From the IMG/VR virus record IMGVR_UViG_3300035126_001036, positions 62,001-126,000 of that record: a stretch of 64,000 nucleotides of DNA. One strand, written 5' to 3'. This DNA comes from a virus. Shown in pieces: positions 50,776-59,926 of this stretch. The notes under the pieces are model-generated. The model was given only the letters and a program-made list of their open reading frames with translations, did not search any database and was not told the DNA's origin. The position numbers were made by a program, and so were the translations under genes. Numbering within the stretch: the first letter of the stretch is position 1; every line of letters begins with the position of its first letter.

Positions 50776-52182
50776 ATGTTAAATCCATTCTTTCTTCAGG
50801 GCTCAAAAACCGAGCAGGGTCTCATAAACGACCTAATAAAAGAAACGATCCAAATTCACGGGATAGATATTTATTATCTTCCTAGAGAATATGTCACAAA
50901 AAGAACTGTAATTAGAGAGGTTATAGAATCTAAATTTTCTTCTGCATATCCAATCGAGGCCTATATTGACACCTATGAAGGTTATGAAGGAGCCGGGGTT
51001 CTTCTCAGTAAGTTTGGAATTCAGCCTAATACGGACCTAAATTTGATTATTTCAAAAGAAAGATACGAAACCTATATTACTCCACTTTCAAAGACTAATC
51101 CAAAAATACCACTCCCAGAAAGACCAAAAGAGGGCGATTTGATTTGGTTTCCATTAGGAGATAGATTATTTGAAATTAAATTTGTTGAACATGAGACCCC
51201 ATTTTATCAGTTACAGAAAAATTATGTTTACAACCTAAGGTGTGAACTCTTTAGGTATCAAGATGAAATTATTGATACTGGATTTATCAATATTGACGAT
51301 AATATAAAGGATTCTGGATTCATTGAGGTTTATACAATGATTGGAATTGGATCCCAAGCATCTGCATCGGCAACTATTGTAAATGGTGGAGTTCGGTTTG
51401 TAACAATTACAAATAGAGGGGATGGGTATTCTTCCGCTCCTCTGGTTGTATTCGGGGATCCTCCACCGGGAGGTCAAACAGCAACTGGTATTGCAACCAT
51501 GATTTCTGGTATTGTTGATCTTTGTGAACCTGACGAAACTTTACAGAGAGTTCAGGGAGTTCAAATTACAAATGCCGGGTTTGGTTACACTGTTGCGCCT
51601 AGAGTAACTTTTATTGGTGGGGGTGGTGCCGGAGCCGAAGGATTTGCAACAATTGGCGATGGTATTGTTGGAATTGTAACAATCATCAATGGTGGATCTG
51701 GATACTCTTCCTCCCCACTAGTTACTTTTGTCGGAGCCGCAACAAGTACTGCTTCTGCAACTTCAGTATTGAATAATGGAGTTGTTTCACAAATACTTGT
51801 AAGCCATGCTGGTCTTGGCTATACCACAATTCCACAAGTTGTAATAGGGTCTCCATTTAGTTCTGGTTTTGGAACCTACATTTTCAATGAAGAAGTAGTT
51901 GGAAGTGCCTCCAGTATGACAGCAAGGGTCAGAGACTGGAACGCAACTACTTTACAGCTCCAGCTTGGAAATTCATCTGGAGAATTTTTACCAGGAGAAT
52001 TAATTGTTGGTCAAGAATCTGGCGCATCTTATCAGATCCGCCAGTCTCCAGAATTGTTGACAGTAGATGAGAGAGAAGAGCAAGGATTAATTGTTGATAA
52101 ATATAAACAAAATGATGATATTCAAATTGCGGCAAATGAAATTCTAGATTTTAGTGAAAGAAACCCCTTTGGTACACCATAA
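50776..52182 (+). CDS. 14: neck protein gp14 with large beta-repeat insertion
   Basis: 468 residues, against 256 in T4. Residues 1-180 (FFLQGSKTEQGLINDLIKET, DIYYLPREYVTKRTVIREVI, GDLIWFPLGDRLFEIKFVEH) are gp14. Residues about 190-375 are four GxGY repeats (ITNRGDGYSSAPLVVFG, NAGFGYTVAPRVTF, NGGSGYSSSPLVTF, HAGLGYTTIPQVV), then the gp14 C-terminus (DDIQIAANEILDFSERNPFG). TAATG overlap with gp15. Confidence 0.88.
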   Translation: MLNPFFLQGSKTEQGLINDLIKETIQIHGIDIYYLPREYVTKRTVIREVIESKFSSAYPIEAYIDTYEGYEGAGVLLSKFGIQPNTDLNLIISKERYETYITPLSKTNPKIPLPERPKEGDLIWFPLGDRLFEIKFVEHETPFYQLQKNYVYNLRCELFRYQDEIIDTGFINIDDNIKDSGFIEVYTMIGIGSQASASATIVNGGVRFVTITNRGDGYSSAPLVVFGDPPPGGQTATGIATMISGIVDLCEPDETLQRVQGVQITNAGFGYTVAPRVTFIGGGGAGAEGFATIGDGIVGIVTIINGGSGYSSSPLVTFVGAATSTASATSVLNNGVVSQILVSHAGLGYTTIPQVVIGSPFSSGFGTYIFNEEVVGSASSMTARVRDWNATTLQLQLGNSSGEFLPGELIVGQESGASYQIRQSPELLTVDEREEQGLIVDKYKQNDDIQIAANEILDFSERNPFGTP

Positions 52183-53183
52183 TGTTTGAGCACTTTTATT
52201 ACGAGGCCATAAGAAAAACTGTAATTGCTTTTGGCACTCTATTTAATAATATCTATATAAAGCACAAAAATGATGAAGGAAATGTTGTATCAACTCAAAG
52301 GGTTCCCTTTGCTTATGGTCCCACCCAAAAATTTCTGGCAAGGCTTGAGCAATCGCCCGATTTAAGTAAGCCAATTCAAATTACAACCCCAAGAATGTCA
52401 ATGGAGATTGTTGGGCTTTCTTATGATTCCCAACGAAAAGGAAATACCATGAGGGGATTTACCGCAAAAGATGAACAAGATAAGCCAAGAAAATCATATC
52501 TCCCGGTTCCCTATAATGTAAATTTTGAATTAAGTATTTTTACTAAGTTAGAGGATGATATGTTTCAAATTGTGGAACAAATTCTTCCTTATTTTCAACC
52601 ACATTATACAATTACAATCGTTGCAATAGAAGAAATTCAAGAGAAAAAAGATATTAAGTTTAATCTTGATAATATCTCAATTACTGATAATTATGAAGGA
52701 AACTTTGAGGATAGAAGGGCTCTTATCTGGACTTTGAAGTTCACCGCAAAGACCTATATGTTTCTTCCAGTCTCTTCGGACTCGATTGAATCCAGTATTA
52801 TTAACAGAGTTTCTATTGGATTTGCTGCTGGAAGTGATTCTTCTACTATTTCTAATGATATCAGAATTGCAGTAACACCAAGAGCAACTCAAAATTATAC
52901 AGGAACGGTGGTTACTAAAGTTTCTAAAGATGTTTTGTCTGGTGATCAGTTTATTGATGTAGAGGAATCTGTAAATCTTACAAAAGATACTCTTATTCAA
53001 ATTAATAATGAGACTCTTTATATCGAAGAAATTACAGGGACAACAATTAGAGTTCAAAGAGGAATTTTTGATACAAAACCCCAATTACATGTTCTTGGCT
53101 CCGATTTATTAAATATAACTACAGTAGATAACATACTCATTCCTCCAAATTCTAATTTTGGATTTCTCTCTGTTTTTAATTAA
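52182..53183 (+). CDS. 15: proximal tail sheath stabiliser gp15
   Basis: 333 residues, against 272 in T4. FEHFYYEAIRKTVIAFGTLF, then RVPFAYGPTQKFLARLEQSP and NFELSIFTKLEDDMFQIVEQ are characteristic. gp15 caps the tail at the connector end. The last 100 residues (TKVSKDVLSGDQFIDVEESV and on) are a beta extension like one in the adjacent giant proteins. Confidence 0.92.
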   Translation: MFEHFYYEAIRKTVIAFGTLFNNIYIKHKNDEGNVVSTQRVPFAYGPTQKFLARLEQSPDLSKPIQITTPRMSMEIVGLSYDSQRKGNTMRGFTAKDEQDKPRKSYLPVPYNVNFELSIFTKLEDDMFQIVEQILPYFQPHYTITIVAIEEIQEKKDIKFNLDNISITDNYEGNFEDRRALIWTLKFTAKTYMFLPVSSDSIESSIINRVSIGFAAGSDSSTISNDIRIAVTPRATQNYTGTVVTKVSKDVLSGDQFIDVEESVNLTKDTLIQINNETLYIEEITGTTIRVQRGIFDTKPQLHVLGSDLLNITTVDNILIPPNSNFGFLSVFN

Positions 53184-53185
53184 TT

Positions 53186-53641
53186 ATGGCAACTAAAAAA
53201 TTCCAGGCTCTTAATGACACTTTTGAAATTGAAAGCGAGGTTGTTTCAACAGAAATTGAAAAGGTAGAACCCAAGTCAATAGTCAAGGGTTCTTCTGATA
53301 TTACAGCAGACTATGAGTATTCTAGGGCCACATTAATGTCCCTAGTCGAAAAGGGACAAGAAGCGATTAATAGTGTTTTAGAATTAGCACAAGAAACTGA
53401 TTCAGCAAGATCTTTTGAAGTGGTTGGACAATTAATCAAAACTGTTGCGGATGCTACAGAAAAACTTATGGAAAACCAGAAGAAACTTCGTGATCTTGAA
53501 GAGGAGAAAACTTCTGGAAATGTAACCAATAATGCACTTTTTGTTGGAACAACAAGTGAAGTATTGAATTTATTAAAAAATGAATTGAAAATTAAGCCTA
53601 ATAAAACCATAAATAATAAGAAGAACAAGGATCAACAATGA
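53186..53641 (+). CDS. 16: terminase small subunit gp16
   Basis: 151 residues, against 164 in T4. SDITADYEYSRATLMSLVEK, GQEAINSVLELAQETDSARS and the coiled coil TEKLMENQKKLRDLEEEK match gp16. It forms the DNA-recognition ring that stimulates gp17. ATGA overlap with the next gene. Confidence 0.85.
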   Translation: MATKKFQALNDTFEIESEVVSTEIEKVEPKSIVKGSSDITADYEYSRATLMSLVEKGQEAINSVLELAQETDSARSFEVVGQLIKTVADATEKLMENQKKLRDLEEEKTSGNVTNNALFVGTTSEVLNLLKNELKIKPNKTINNKKNKDQQ

Positions 53642-54894
53642 AAAATCTTTCAGAAGACCATAAAGAAATTCAGTCAGGAAAAAAATTAGATGATGAAGGG
53701 TATATGGTTAAAGTGGAGATGGATAAAATAGAGCAATCTTTAGAAAAACTTCGGAAGATTATTAAAAAACCGGATATGCAACTTCCAGCCTGGGTGCAGA
53801 TGAAACTCACAAAATCGAGTGATTATTTGGATATTATTGCTGATTATTTGGCTTCTGATGTAAAAATGGAAGAGAATACTTCATTCACTATTAATAAAGA
53901 AAAGCATGAAAAAGTAAAATCTAGCGCAAACAGGACAAAAAAAATAGAAGGACTAACACGATCTCCAAATCCTAATGAAGCTAAAGTGGCCAAAGGAAAA
54001 TTGGGAACTCAACTTCCACCGATTGTCAAAGAAGAAACATCTCTTGTAGATAAAATCCTTTCTGAAATGCTAGGCGATAAGCCTGGAATAGATATCAAGA
54101 AAACAAAATCCTTAGATAAAATTGCAAAAAAACATAAAGTATCTGTTGAATACCTTGAAAAGCAATTAAAAAAAGGAATCAAAATTGAAATGGAGCACAC
54201 CACTGATAAGGGGGAGGCCGAAATTATTGCTCTTCATCACTTAGAAGAAATTCCTGATTATTATACCCATCTCAATAAGATGGAAAAAAGTGTTGAGATG
54301 GAAGAGGCTAAGAAATACATGACCAAAGATGAGGATCCTTGTTGGAAAGGTTATGAAATGGTCGGATTTAAAAAGAAAAGGGGTAAAAAAGTTCCTAATT
54401 GTGTTCCGGTGAGTGAAGCGACAACTCGCCTTCCAATGCAAACTGGTCAGCTTCTTAGAGTTTTGGTCAATTGGCGAGGAAAGCATCTATCGGTTCAAAT
54501 GTTCTTCCCACAACTTGGAACTCCAAAAAGAAATGAGATTGATTATGCGGTAAATCAGATTTATCCAGAAGCTAGAGTAATTTCTTATGTTCCTTGTGAG
54601 ATGGATTCTAGTACTCCGATTGTTCAGGTTAAGGAAGACTGGCAGAAAGTTAATAAAAAAGACAGAGTTGATGGAATGAGTCAGAAAGCCGTAAATACTT
54701 ACCGTAGAGAAAATCCAGGTTCTAAATTACAAACTGCTGTTACAGAAAAAAATCCAACTGGTAAAAGAATGCAGAGAAGGACTAATTATTGCACAAGATC
54801 CAAAGGTCAGCAAGAAATGCATAATATTAGTTGCTCTAAAACTCAAGATAAACCAATTTGTAAAGCAAGACGCCGCTGGAATTGTAAAAATTAA
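53638..54894 (+). CDS. multidomain protein between terminase subunits (DUF5661 plus C-terminal Cys/basic domain)
   Basis: 418 residues. Residues 1-75 (DDEGYMVKVEMDKIEQSLEK, PAWVQMKLTKSSDYLDIIAD) are an N-terminal module I recall from cyanophage head proteins. Residues about 150-220 (IAKKHKVSVEYLEKQLKKG, EHTTDKGEAEIIALHHLEEI) fit DUF5661. Then DPCWKGYEMVGFKKKRGKKV and, at the C-terminus, GMSQKAVNTYRRENPGSKLQ with CTRSKGQ and CKARRRWNC (a pattern I recall as DUF6321). Basic and Cys-containing, so DNA or capsid association is plausible. Function unknown. Confidence 0.65.
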   Translation: MKNLSEDHKEIQSGKKLDDEGYMVKVEMDKIEQSLEKLRKIIKKPDMQLPAWVQMKLTKSSDYLDIIADYLASDVKMEENTSFTINKEKHEKVKSSANRTKKIEGLTRSPNPNEAKVAKGKLGTQLPPIVKEETSLVDKILSEMLGDKPGIDIKKTKSLDKIAKKHKVSVEYLEKQLKKGIKIEMEHTTDKGEAEIIALHHLEEIPDYYTHLNKMEKSVEMEEAKKYMTKDEDPCWKGYEMVGFKKKRGKKVPNCVPVSEATTRLPMQTGQLLRVLVNWRGKHLSVQMFFPQLGTPKRNEIDYAVNQIYPEARVISYVPCEMDSSTPIVQVKEDWQKVNKKDRVDGMSQKAVNTYRRENPGSKLQTAVTEKNPTGKRMQRRTNYCTRSKGQQEMHNISCSKTQDKPICKARRRWNCKN

Positions 54895-54903
54895 TTAATT
54901 ATT

Positions 54904-57009
54904 ATGTCTGATAAACATTATATGGGTAATCCGCTCTTAAAAAGAGCGAATGTTGCCAATGAGTTTTCTCAAGAACAATTATTTGAATTAGCAAAATGTG
55001 CGGTTGATCCAGTTTATTTTGCCAAAAATTATATAAAAATTGTTAACGTTGATGATGGCCTTGTACCATTTGATATGTGGCCTTTTCAAGAAAAGATGCT
55101 CAGAACTTTTCATGAGAACCGTTTTACCATTTGTAAACTACCTAGACAACCATTAGAAAATAATACCCCAATTCCAACACCAAATGGTTATACCAAAATT
55201 AAGGACCTAAAAATAGGGGATGTTGTTTATGATCTAAGTGGAAATAAAACAAAAGTATTAAACAAAGTAAGTTATAAAAACACAGAAAAGTGCTATAAAT
55301 TATCCTTTAAAGGTCAACATTTTGAGGAAGATATTGTTTGTGACAAGGATCATTTCTGGCGAGTTTATATAAATGAAAAACCAATTGTATTAACTGCTGA
55401 GCAGATTTCTTGTATTAAAGAAAAAATCACTCTACAAAGAACAAAATTTAATACATTAGTAAATAATTGGAATGAAAATATTGAATTAAAATCAATAAAA
55501 GAAGTTAAACCAACTAGTGTTTCCTGTATTGAAGTAGAAAATAAAGACCACTCTTTTTTATGTGGAAAGAATTTTATTCCAACTATTAATTCTGGGAAAA
55601 GCACTACTAGCGTTTCTTTCCTACTTCATTATGCTATTTTTAATGAAAAAGTATCCATAGCCATTCTTGCAAACAAAGCATCATCAGCAAAGGATATTCT
55701 CTCTAGGCTTCAAGTATCATTTGAAAATTTACCAAACTGGATGCAACCTGGAGTTAAGTCCTGGAATAAAACATCATTGGAATTAGATAATGGTTCTAAG
55801 ATCATCACAGCCTCTACCTCAGCATCATCGGTTCGTGGTGGTTCTTATAATATTATTTTTCTAGACGAATTTGCTTTCGTTCCAAATAATATAGCTGTCA
55901 ATTTTATGAATTCCGTATATCCTACTATTTCTTCTGGTAAAGAAACTAAAGTTATCATATGCAGCACTCCCCAGGGATTAAATTATTTCTATAAAATGTG
56001 GGATGAGGCAATAAAAAAATTAAACGATTATGTTCCTCTTGAAATTAATTGGAATGATGTTCCTGGAAGAGATGAAAAATGGAAAATAAAAACCATCGCA
56101 AACTTGGGTGGTGGAGAAGTGGGGGCAAGAGCCTTTGATCAAGAATTTTCATGTTCTTTCCTGGGATCATCAAATACCCTGGTTTCAGCATCAAAACTGT
56201 CATCAATGACTCATAAATCCCCAATAAGATCTAAAAAAGGTCTGGATATTTATGAAGATCCCATAGAAGGCCATCAATATATGATTAATGTTGACGTAGC
56301 AAGAGGAGTTGATCTTGATTATTCTGTATTTACAGTTATTGACATAACGAAAATGTCTTATAAATTAGTAGCAAAATATAGAGACAATCAAATTAAACCA
56401 ATTATGTTTCCATATATCATTAAAGATGCTGGTTTACATTATAATAAGGCATTTGTACTTTGTGAAACAAATGATGTGGGTGATCAGATCGCAACTGGAC
56501 TTCATTATGATCTTGAGTATCCAAATCTATTGACTTGTTTTATTAAAGGAAGAAAGGGACAGGTTTTGGGGCAGGGATTTGGTGGAGACAGAGTTGATTA
56601 TGGTGTAAAAATGTCCGCTAATGTGAAGAAAATCGGATCTCTCAATTTAAAAATGTTACTTGAATCAGATAAATTAATCATTGAAGATTATGACACGATC
56701 AGCGAACTCTTCACCTTTGTCCAAAAATCAAATACCTTTAAGGCCGAAGAAGGGAAAAATGACGACTTGGTTGATTGTCTTGTTACTTTTTCCTGGGCTT
56801 CCACCCAAGAATACTTCCGAGAAATCACTGATGACGATATAAGAAAAAGATTATTTAAAGAAAATGAAGAGCGTGAAGAAGATGACAGTATTTTACCAAT
56901 AGGTTTTATAGAAACCGGAATAGAGCCCGAGACCTTTGTTGAAAAAGATTTACTCTGGAATGTAGTTTCTCCGGATGAACTTGTTTCTTTGTGGGATTAT
57001 AGTTATTAA
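54904..57009 (+). CDS. 17: terminase large subunit gp17 interrupted by a mini-intein
   Basis: 701 residues encoded; 554 after removal of residues 83-229. The joined extein reads CKLPRQ-SGKSTTSVSFLLHY, restoring the Walker A loop. Walker B with catalytic Glu is IIFLDEFAF (about 317-325), followed by CSTPQGLNYFYKMW (coupling motif) and the RNase H-like nuclease with NVDVARGVDLDYSVF and KNDDLVDCLVTFSWA. It powers DNA packaging at the portal and cuts concatemers. Without splicing the ATPase loop would be split, so activity depends on the intein leaving. Confidence 0.93.
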   Translation: MSDKHYMGNPLLKRANVANEFSQEQLFELAKCAVDPVYFAKNYIKIVNVDDGLVPFDMWPFQEKMLRTFHENRFTICKLPRQPLENNTPIPTPNGYTKIKDLKIGDVVYDLSGNKTKVLNKVSYKNTEKCYKLSFKGQHFEEDIVCDKDHFWRVYINEKPIVLTAEQISCIKEKITLQRTKFNTLVNNWNENIELKSIKEVKPTSVSCIEVENKDHSFLCGKNFIPTINSGKSTTSVSFLLHYAIFNEKVSIAILANKASSAKDILSRLQVSFENLPNWMQPGVKSWNKTSLELDNGSKIITASTSASSVRGGSYNIIFLDEFAFVPNNIAVNFMNSVYPTISSGKETKVIICSTPQGLNYFYKMWDEAIKKLNDYVPLEINWNDVPGRDEKWKIKTIANLGGGEVGARAFDQEFSCSFLGSSNTLVSASKLSSMTHKSPIRSKKGLDIYEDPIEGHQYMINVDVARGVDLDYSVFTVIDITKMSYKLVAKYRDNQIKPIMFPYIIKDAGLHYNKAFVLCETNDVGDQIATGLHYDLEYPNLLTCFIKGRKGQVLGQGFGGDRVDYGVKMSANVKKIGSLNLKMLLESDKLIIEDYDTISELFTFVQKSNTFKAEEGKNDDLVDCLVTFSWASTQEYFREITDDDIRKRLFKENEEREEDDSILPIGFIETGIEPETFVEKDLLWNVVSPDELVSLWDYSY
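55150..55590 (+). other. class 3-type mini-intein within gp17
   Basis: 147 residues, no homing endonuclease. It starts with Pro (PLENNTPIPTPNGY), not Cys or Ser. Block B CDKDHFW has Trp at intein position 70, block F SCIEVE has Cys at 126, and block G FIPTIN has Thr at 145 and the terminal Asn at 147; the next extein residue is Ser. This W-C-T set with Pro1 is the hallmark of class 3 inteins, best known from the mycobacteriophage Bethlehem DnaB intein (W67, C124, T143, N145). The penultimate residue is Ile, not His. Confidence 0.88.
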
Positions 57010-57022
57010 GCTCTCCTTTTTT

Positions 57023-57029
57023 CTAAATA
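57023..57029 (+). promoter_or_regulatory. late promoter (CTAAATA)
   Basis: CTAAATAA 30 nt before the gp18 ATG, with AAGGGAG as ribosome site between them. Confidence 0.65.
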
Positions 57030-57059
57030 ATTAATAGCAAGTATATAAAGGGAGTACAA

Positions 57060-59240
57060 ATGGCTACACCTCAATTATCTCCTGGGGTTCTAATTAGGGA
57101 AGTTGATCTCACAGTAGGTCGTGTTGACAATATTTTAGATAATATTGGCGCTATTGCTGGACCTTTTCCAATTGGTCCTGTCGAAGAAGCAGTAGACATC
57201 ACCACAGAACAGGAACTTATCAACGTTTTTGGTAAACCAAAAAATGAAGACTCTCAATATGAATATTGGATTTCAGCATCCTCTTATCTATCTTATGGCG
57301 GTATTCTTAAAGTAGCCAGAGTTGATGACGACAATCTGGTTACTGCGAATGCAATTCGCAATGCTGCTGGTGTTTCTACTGCCGGAGAACCGACTCTAAA
57401 AATCAAAAACTTTGATGATTATGAACTAAATTATGATGATGATCTGGCCAACTACGTCTTTGCTGCCAAGACTCCTGGTACTTGGGCAAATGGCCTAAAA
57501 GTTTGTGTGATTGATGACAAAGCTGACCAAATTCTGACTGTAAACTCTTCTACCAGATCTGCCGCATCAGTTGGTTTTGGTGTAACAGTTGCTCTTACTA
57601 ATCAGGTCATTGCCGGAGCCGGGTCAACTAGCCTCTTTAATGGCCACCTGAAGGGTATTATTACCGGAGTTGGGGCTTCCACTCTTGACGTAAAAATCAC
57701 CTCGGTTGTTGCCTCTGGTACTACTGTAGATATCCCAGTAACTTATCAGCAAAGAAATCAGGCGGCTTCTATTCTGGCTGGCAATACCATTTCAGTTGTA
57801 AACAGCTCAGGTTCTGCTACCACTACTCATACTCTTGCTGCTAGTTCAGTAAAAGACTGGTATGATGAGCAATTCCTTGAGCTGGATAATAGCCGAATTC
57901 TATGGAGTTCTATTGCTCCTAAACCAACCACTACTCAGTTTGCCCTAGAGCGTAGTGCCAAAAATGATTCCATTCATGTTGCCATTGTTGACGATAGCGG
58001 TAGCGTAACCGGAATTCAAGGTAATCTGATAGAGAAGCATCTGTTCCTCTCCAAGGCATCTGATGCAATTTCTGCAGTAAATCCTGCGCAGAAGAATTTC
58101 TGGAAGATTTACATCGCCCAGTTCTCCAATTATGTTTATGCTGGCGATAACCCTTCAGACAATTCTAATCCAAATGAAGTAGTAGTACAAACTGGATTTG
58201 CCTCTGGTTTTACTGGTCTTTCCACTTCACAGGGTCAATGGAATCTTCCTGCCCAAGACAAGACCTTCAGTGCCCTAGGAAACGTTACTTACAATCTCTC
58301 TGGTGGTAAGAACTACACACCAACTGATGGCTACACCGCAACTCTGGGTGGTCTTGTTAGTGCATATCGCCTCTTCTCTAACCGAGATGAAATTGAGGTT
58401 GATTATCTAATTATGGGTCCTGGTCTTGGTAATAAATTTGAATCACAGGCAAAGGCCCAAGAACTGATTTCAATTGCGAATAATCGTAAGGATTGTATTG
58501 CAGTGATTTCTCCTCATCGGGGCGATGTAGTAGACATCAGTGACTCAAATCAGCAAACCGATGAGATTATTGAGTTCTTCTCCCCATTGAGTTCTTCTTC
58601 CTATGCTGTTTTTGATAGCGGTTATAAGTACACCTTTGATCGTTTCAATAACAAGTTCCGTTACATTCCTTGCAATGCTGACGTTGCAGGTCTAATGGTA
58701 AGAACCGCGATTGAACTTTATCCTTGGTTCTCTCCTGCTGGTCAGCAAAGAGGTATCCTAAACAATGCTATCAAACTGGCCTACAATCCAAACAAGGCCC
58801 AGAGAGATCGTTTGTATCCTCTACGGATCAATTCCATTGTAAACCAGCCTGGTATCGGGGCTCTTCTGTTTGGTGACAGAACTGCTCTTGGATTTGCCTC
58901 AGCATTTGATCGTATCAATGTCAGAAAGCTATTCCTTACTGTTGAACAGGCTCTTGAAAGAACTGCTCAGGCTCAACTCTTTGAGCTGAATGATGCCATT
59001 ACCAGAGCAAACTTTATCAACATTGTTGAGCCCTATCTAAGGGATGTTCAGGCAAAACGAGGTCTGATTGATTTCCGGGTGATCTGTGACGAAACTAATA
59101 ACACTCCAGATGCTATTGATAATAAGGAATTTAGAGCAGACATTTTCCTAAAGCCCACCAAGTCTATCAACTATGTAACTCTTACATTCGTTGCTACTAG
59201 AACTGGGGTTAGCTTTGAAGAAGTGACTGGACGAGTTTAA
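57060..59240 (+). CDS. 18: tail sheath protein gp18
   Basis: 726 residues, against 659 in T4. PQLSPGVLIREVDLTVGRVD at the start and the conserved C-terminal domain (YPWFSPAGQQRGILNNAIKL, INVRKLFLTVEQALERTAQA, FRADIFLKPTKSINYVTLTF) identify it. It forms the contractile outer tail tube. GC content and codon use look richer than in the neighbours, in keeping with very high expression. Confidence 0.95.
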   Translation: MATPQLSPGVLIREVDLTVGRVDNILDNIGAIAGPFPIGPVEEAVDITTEQELINVFGKPKNEDSQYEYWISASSYLSYGGILKVARVDDDNLVTANAIRNAAGVSTAGEPTLKIKNFDDYELNYDDDLANYVFAAKTPGTWANGLKVCVIDDKADQILTVNSSTRSAASVGFGVTVALTNQVIAGAGSTSLFNGHLKGIITGVGASTLDVKITSVVASGTTVDIPVTYQQRNQAASILAGNTISVVNSSGSATTTHTLAASSVKDWYDEQFLELDNSRILWSSIAPKPTTTQFALERSAKNDSIHVAIVDDSGSVTGIQGNLIEKHLFLSKASDAISAVNPAQKNFWKIYIAQFSNYVYAGDNPSDNSNPNEVVVQTGFASGFTGLSTSQGQWNLPAQDKTFSALGNVTYNLSGGKNYTPTDGYTATLGGLVSAYRLFSNRDEIEVDYLIMGPGLGNKFESQAKAQELISIANNRKDCIAVISPHRGDVVDISDSNQQTDEIIEFFSPLSSSSYAVFDSGYKYTFDRFNNKFRYIPCNADVAGLMVRTAIELYPWFSPAGQQRGILNNAIKLAYNPNKAQRDRLYPLRINSIVNQPGIGALLFGDRTALGFASAFDRINVRKLFLTVEQALERTAQAQLFELNDAITRANFINIVEPYLRDVQAKRGLIDFRVICDETNNTPDAIDNKEFRADIFLKPTKSINYVTLTFVATRTGVSFEEVTGRV

Positions 59241-59275
59241 TTATAAACCCATTAACTTAAGGAGGATTTTCTAAA

Positions 59276-59896
59276 ATGTCTACTTTACGCACAATCAACG
59301 GTTTTAAATCAGCCCTAAAAGGTGGTGGTGCTCGCCCTAATCTGTTTGAGGTTGAAATTCCAAGTTTTCCAAATTCCCTTAGTGGTATTTGGGGAACAGA
59401 GGAAAAAACATCCTTCAAATTTCTTTGTGATGCAACCTCCATGCCAGCATCAAATATTGATCCAATCAATATTCCTTTCAGGGGTCGTATTATGAAAGTG
59501 GCCGGAGACCGTACTATTGATATCTGGTCAGTAACCGTAATCAACGATGAGGACTTCAGGCTCCGTTCTGCATTTGAACTCTGGGCTAATCTAATCAACA
59601 AACTTGAAAATGCAACTGGCGCTACTTCACCAAATGCTTATATGGTTGATGCCTTGGTCCATCAACTTGGTCGGGGTTCTACTAGTTTTTCTGATACTGC
59701 TAGTACTGCCCAAAATAATAGTTCTCTTACTCCACTAAGAACCTATAAAATGTATGATATTTGGCCTTCCAATGTATCAGCAATTGATCTATCTTATGGA
59801 ACCAACAATGAAATCGAGCGGTTTACTGTCGATTTCCAAGTAAACTGGTGGGAAGCCGGTAGTCCAGCAGATCAGGCAAACAGGCCAATTAAGTAA
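59276..59896 (+). CDS. 19: tail tube protein gp19
   Basis: 206 residues, against 163 in T4. ALKGGGARPNLFEVEIPSFP, then FLCDATSMPASNIDPINIPF, GRIMKVAGDRTIDIWSVTVI and EIERFTVDFQVNWWEAG are typical. AAGGAGG precedes the ATG, the strongest ribosome site in the window. It builds the inner tube through which DNA passes. Confidence 0.95.
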   Translation: MSTLRTINGFKSALKGGGARPNLFEVEIPSFPNSLSGIWGTEEKTSFKFLCDATSMPASNIDPINIPFRGRIMKVAGDRTIDIWSVTVINDEDFRLRSAFELWANLINKLENATGATSPNAYMVDALVHQLGRGSTSFSDTASTAQNNSSLTPLRTYKMYDIWPSNVSAIDLSYGTNNEIERFTVDFQVNWWEAGSPADQANRPIK

Positions 59897-59897
59897 C

Positions 59898-59904
59898 CTA
59901 AATA
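59898..59904 (+). promoter_or_regulatory. late promoter (CTAAATA)
   Basis: CTAAATAG just after the gp19 stop, 22 nt before the gp20 ATG. Confidence 0.6.
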
Positions 59905-59926
59905 GGGTGATCTTAAAATTTAAATT

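Noticed and set aside
55150-55590. Group I intron interrupting gp17
   Set aside because: The reading frame is open throughout and the insert encodes intein blocks A, B, F and G, so it is a protein-level insertion.
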